From the NCBI RefSeq assembly GCF_900107965.1, contig NZ_FNVU01000016.1, positions 124,001 to 188,000 on the forward strand: a DNA stretch of 64,000 nucleotides, read 5' to 3'. Position 1 is the first letter of the stretch, and every line of letters begins with the position of its first letter. The notes beneath the pieces are model-generated. The model did not search any database, was not told where the DNA came from, and worked only from the letters and a program-made list of their open reading frames with translations. The position numbers and the translations under genes were made by a program. Below are positions 61,516 to 64,000 of the stretch, piece after piece. The DNA comes from Actinacidiphila yanglinensis. GTDB taxonomy: Bacteria > Actinomycetota > Actinomycetes > Streptomycetales > Streptomycetaceae.

Positions 61516-61962
61516 ATGGACCTGCGTAAACGCGTCACCATCGTCCTGCCGAACGCACTCGTCTGTGCCACTGCGGCCGTCGGGATTGCCGCCGGGAGCC
61601 TGGCGGGCGCAAGTGCCAGCTTCGCGGCGGCCCCGCCGGCCGCCAGGCCCGTGGTCGGCTCCGTCGTTCCCTTCGCCGTCAACAACCTCGGGCTGACCAC
61701 ACACGAGGCCGAGAACTGGCAGAGGGAGCTGGGGCACTCGCTCACGGTCGACGGGCAGTTGGGCACCGCGAGCTGGGAGGCGGCGCAGGAGGTGTTCAAG
61801 AGCCACGGCTGGTACTCCGGCCCAATCGACGGCATCGCCGGTAGCGGGACGATCAAGGGACTACAGCACTACCTGAACTCCTACGGCCCCTACAACCTCG
61901 CGGTCGACGGGATCGCCGGCACGCAGACCAAGGCCGCGTTCGCGGACTACAACAACTACTAG
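61516..61962 (+). CDS. secreted peptidoglycan-binding domain protein
   Basis: 148 residues from ATG 61516 with GGAGGA ten bases upstream. The signal peptide (VTIVLPNALVCATAAVGIAA, cleavage near SASFAA) precedes PG_binding_1-like repeats marked by LTVDGQLGTASWEAAQ, GPIDGIAGSGTIKGLQHYLN and LAVDGIAGTQTKAAF. Each binds the peptide part of peptidoglycan. No catalytic domain is attached, so it is a wall-binding protein only. It stands between a divergent AraC-type remnant and a small secreted-protein gene, with a hairpin after it. Confidence 0.85.
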   Translation: MDLRKRVTIVLPNALVCATAAVGIAAGSLAGASASFAAAPPAARPVVGSVVPFAVNNLGLTTHEAENWQRELGHSLTVDGQLGTASWEAAQEVFKSHGWYSGPIDGIAGSGTIKGLQHYLNSYGPYNLAVDGIAGTQTKAAFADYNNY

Positions 61963-62020
61963 GACACCCGACAGCCGGGGTTGAACACACCGCCGGCCGT
62001 CTGACATGAACCACTGCGAG

Positions 62021-62048
62021 CCCGCCCCCCGCCGAACGCGGGGGCGGG
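62021..62048 (+). terminator. GC-rich hairpin after the peptidoglycan-binding protein gene
   Basis: CCCGCCCCC at 62021-62029 pairs with GGGGGCGGG at 62040-62048, with further GC pairs inside and one bulged C. It lies about 60 bases after the stop and about 50 before the next start. Confidence 0.6.
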
Positions 62049-62101
62049 TGACGCTCGTCGGTGTGGAGCCCAGAACCTCATCCTTCAGGAGGTACAACAA
62101 A

Positions 62102-62482
62102 ATGCGAACTCGACGTTCTCTGCCACTCGCAGGTGCACTCGTAGTCTTAGTGGTCGGGACGGCACTGAACGCTCCGGCAGCTGCGGCGAGCGGCGGCGTG
62201 TGCAATCCGGGCTGCTCCGCCAACGTGGAGTTCAAGTCGGACGGCGAGATACTCACCGTTCATGACTACTCGCCCGACGGCTTGTCTGCAGTCGCGGAAT
62301 TTGACACGCATCGCGACGGGTCAATCTCGTACTTCTTCAACAGCAACAGCTACGAGGGACCGCCGGCGGTGTTCAACCTGGACCTGCCCGAGGGCACGCT
62401 GGTCCGCTATAGGGCGTGTCTGTCGCACGCTGGCAGCGGTGTATACACCAACTGTAGCGACTGGTACAACGACGTCGCCTGA
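62102..62482 (+). CDS. small secreted Cys-containing protein
   Basis: 126 residues from ATG 62102 with AGGAGG nine bases upstream. A signal peptide (RRSLPLAGALVVLVVGTALN, cleavage near AAAA-SGG) leads to a mature domain of about 95 residues with four Cys (GGVCNPGCSA, YRACLSH, YTNCSDWYND), which could form two disulphides. The body is beta-rich (VEFKSDGEILTVHDYSPDGL; AEFDTHRDGSISYFFNSNSY). It resembles the small exported proteins of unknown function found in many streptomycetes. No membrane anchor. Confidence 0.75.
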   Translation: MRTRRSLPLAGALVVLVVGTALNAPAAAASGGVCNPGCSANVEFKSDGEILTVHDYSPDGLSAVAEFDTHRDGSISYFFNSNSYEGPPAVFNLDLPEGTLVRYRACLSHAGSGVYTNCSDWYNDVA

Positions 62483-62715
62483 ACCGCACGAAGTCCGACC
62501 CTACCCAGAGCTTCGGCAGAGGTGAGGGGCCGAGGGGGCGAGGACGTCCGCCCGGCCGTCGTCGGACAGTTGACCGCCGTGTGCTGGATCAACCGCGCCA
62601 GGACCGCCTGTACGTGGTACCCGTCGTCTAACGAGCTCGTGCATGGTTGGCACGGGTTCTTCTCCTCGGCTCGCTTGCGGCCAATCCGCGCAGGCGCGGG
62701 TCGTAGGCTGCGCGC
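62483..62715. other. intergenic stretch between convergent genes
   Basis: About 230 bp without a supported gene or strong signal, ending in the terminator hairpin at 62716. Confidence 0.35.
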
Positions 62716-62743
62716 GCCCCGAAGGCGCGATGTCCTTCGGGGC
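62716..62743. terminator. bidirectional hairpin between convergent genes
   Basis: GCCCCGAAGG (62716-62725) and CCTTCGGGGC (62734-62743) form a perfect 10-bp stem with an 8-base loop, 24 bases from the SDR stop. It can end transcription from both sides. Confidence 0.7.
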
Positions 62744-62766
62744 GGCGCGCGGCGGGGGTTGCCGGT

Positions 62767-63516
62767 TCAGGCGTTGTAGCCACCGTGGGCGTCCAGTACC
62801 GCGCCCGTGACGTACGACGCGGCGGGGCTCGCCAGAAAGGCGATCGCCGCGGCGATTTCTTGGGGGTGCCCCAGGCGTTGCATGGACAGCGAGCTGACCA
62901 GGGCCTTGAGGGTCTCGGGGTCCGGCGTTTTCATGCCGCCATCCATCAGTCCGGCCTCCACGACGTTGGCCGTGATGTTCCGAGGCCCGAGGTCCCGTGC
63001 GACCCCCATGGTGTACCTCTCGATCCCTGATTTGGTCGCCGAGTAGTCGGCAACTCCTGGGACTCCGACTCGGGAGCCCAGTCCGGAACTCACCGTGATG
63101 ATGCGGCCGCCCGCACGCAGCACTCGGGAGGCGGCACGGATGACGGCGATCACGCCGAGGTAGTTGGTGGCGTGCATCCGGTCCAGCGCGGCGGTGTCGG
63201 CGTCCGGGTCGTCCACGGTGCCAGTCACGGAGATCGCTGCGTTGTTGACGAGGATGTCCAGGCCGCCGAAGTGCGCCACCACGTCATCAATCAGCGCAGG
63301 CGCCTGACTCATGTCCGCCTGGTCGGACTTGAAGGCGACGGCTTTCGCTCCCTTGCCGTGCACCTCGTCGACGACAGCCTGCGCCTGCTTCCCGGAGCTG
63401 ACATAGGTGAAGGCGACGTCGGCGCCCTGCTCGGCCAGCAGTCGTACGGTCGCGGCTCCCAGTCCGCGCGACCCCCCGGTGACCAGGGCGACCTTGCCCG
63501 TGAGTGGCTTGCTCAT
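62767..63516 (-). CDS. short-chain dehydrogenase/reductase (SDR) oxidoreductase
   Basis: 249 residues from ATG 63516 (GAGGTGAG upstream; GTG 63525 is an alternative). Classical SDR motifs are all present: cofactor loop TGGSRGLG at 13-20, LVNNAA near 87, catalytic Ser in IITVSSGLGS, YxxxK as YSATK near 157, and the PRNITANVVEAGLM region. The enzyme uses NAD(P)H to reduce or oxidise a carbonyl/alcohol. Closest in style to 3-oxoacyl-ACP reductase-like detoxification SDRs; the substrate is unknown. It is divergent from an Rrf2 regulator over an operator array, so it is probably the regulated target. Confidence 0.88.
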   Translation of the reverse strand: MSKPLTGKVALVTGGSRGLGAATVRLLAEQGADVAFTYVSSGKQAQAVVDEVHGKGAKAVAFKSDQADMSQAPALIDDVVAHFGGLDILVNNAAISVTGTVDDPDADTAALDRMHATNYLGVIAVIRAASRVLRAGGRIITVSSGLGSRVGVPGVADYSATKSGIERYTMGVARDLGPRNITANVVEAGLMDGGMKTPDPETLKALVSSLSMQRLGHPQEIAAAIAFLASPAASYVTGAVLDAHGGYNA

Positions 63517-63549
63517 TCTTCTCACCTCGTTGATTGGCCCTTCTCGACA

Positions 63550-63614
63550 GTCGCAACGGTAATCGTTACGACAACCTGTTGCAACCTTTGCTGTTACGAC
63601 TAAGCTGTCGTAAC
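63550..63614. promoter_or_regulatory. array of five operator-like half-sites between SDR and Rrf2 genes
   Basis: Half-sites of type GTYRYRAC at 63550 (GTCGCAAC), 63565 (GTTACGAC), 63578 (GTTGCAAC), 63593 (GTTACGAC) and 63607 (GTCGTAAC), 13-15 bases apart. The last two form a perfect 8-bp inverted repeat around TAAGCT. Likely binding sites of the Rrf2-type regulator. Confidence 0.6.
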
Positions 63615-63644
63615 ATTGGCCGTTGCGGTAGAGAGGAGGGGTTC

Positions 63645-64000
63645 ATGGGTGCCAACAGCAGGTTGACCATTGCCGCCCACGCGCTGGCCTGGATCGGTCT
63701 TTACCAGCGCCAGGGCCATGAGGTCGCCACCTCCGAGCAGATCGCGACCAGCGCGAACACCAACCCCGTGGTCATCAGGCGGCTGCTCGGCGAGCTGCGC
63801 AGGGCCGGGCTCATGGAGTCCCGGCGGGGCGTGGGTGCGGGCTGGTCACTGACGCGCGAGCTGGGGTCGATAACCCTGCTCGACGTGTACGAGGCAGTGG
63901 ATCCCGGCCCGCTGTTCGCGATGCACCGCGCCCTCCCGGATCAGGGATGTGTGGTGGGTTACGGCATCCAGCCGGCACTGCAGGGCATCTACGAGGGCAT
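63645..64000 (+). CDS. Rrf2-family transcriptional regulator (incomplete at window edge)
   Basis: 118 residues are visible from ATG 63645 (GAGAGGAGG upstream); the 3' end is beyond the window. The winged helix is typical: HEVATSEQIATSANTNPVVI, then RRLLGELRRAGLMESRRGVG and AGWSLTRELGSITLLDVYEA. The Fe-S cysteines of IscR-type members are not in place; a single Cys occurs in PDQGCVVGYG, as in YwnA/Rrf2-like redox or electrophile sensors. It probably represses itself and the divergent SDR gene through the half-site array upstream. Confidence 0.85.
   Translation, partial: MGANSRLTIAAHALAWIGLYQRQGHEVATSEQIATSANTNPVVIRRLLGELRRAGLMESRRGVGAGWSLTRELGSITLLDVYEAVDPGPLFAMHRALPDQGCVVGYGIQPALQGIYEG

Noticed and set aside
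1..64000. tRNA, rRNA and attachment (att) sites
   Set aside because: No cloverleaf-like or rRNA segments and no integrase were seen by reading; without a scan a partial tRNA end cannot be fully excluded.

Overview
The window looks like accessory DNA from a streptomycete-type actinomycete (Streptomyces, Kitasatospora, Embleya or similar). The evidence is the very high GC content with strong third-position GC, frequent GTG starts and ATGA/GTGA stop-start overlaps, and the gene families present: a Tcp-type conjugation set, an FxLD lanthipeptide cluster, an actinobacterial Tad locus and XRE/ATPase regulator pairs. No ribosomal, tRNA or core metabolic genes were seen. The mixture fits a chromosome arm or a large plasmid or integrated element. 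No integrase, relaxase, replication initiator or telomere was recognised, so the type of replicon cannot be settled.

Layout. (1) 0-15.8 kb, minus strand: a Tc (ABC) toxin locus, with a TcB-TcC (SpvB/RHS) fusion first, then a TcA cut into two coupled genes; the second TcA part runs off the left edge. (2) 16.0-18.7 kb: a degraded sigma-like pair, a secreted HNH nuclease and a gene-poor stretch with a terminator, a 12-bp tandem repeat and an inverted repeat over a start codon. (3) 18.7-32.0 kb, plus strand: a Tcp-like type IV secretion/conjugation operon with a sigma-like regulator, TcpC-like, small membrane proteins, TcpE-like, a VirB4-type ATPase, a polytopic VirB6/TcpH-like protein, a transglycosylase-NlpC/P60 wall hydrolase with a frameshift, a VirD4/TraG-type coupling ATPase and a replication-relaxation protein. 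(4) 32.3-33.7 kb, minus: a decaying nucleotide cassette (MazG, a dTMP kinase without its P-loop, a frameshifted Nudix hydrolase). (5) 34.2-44.8 kb, minus: an FxLD-type class I lanthipeptide cluster (methyltransferase, precursor, LanB, LanC, extra SpaB-C protein and three coupled unknown genes) behind an XRE regulator and an RsbW-like ATPase. (6) 45.0-48.8 kb: HAD and GNAT enzymes, an IS3-family element sitting in the loop of a 24-bp inverted repeat, and gene remnants. (7) 49.1-60.5 kb, plus: a Tad-type pilus/secretion operon ending in a LysM-BTAD protein. (8) 60.8-64.0 kb: an AraC-type remnant, two small secreted proteins, and an SDR oxidoreductase divergent from an Rrf2 regulator over an array of operator-like half-sites.

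How the parts work together. TcA should form the injection pore and TcB-TcC the cocoon carrying a nuclease-like tip. The Tcp genes should build a wall-crossing channel powered by two ATPases. The lan genes should dehydrate and cyclise one 63-residue precursor and probably modify an aspartate. The Tad genes should assemble a surface filament. Several genes are broken (wall hydrolase, Nudix, dTMP kinase, IS orfA, AraC), which may be real decay or single-base errors in the assembly; read-level checking would separate the two.
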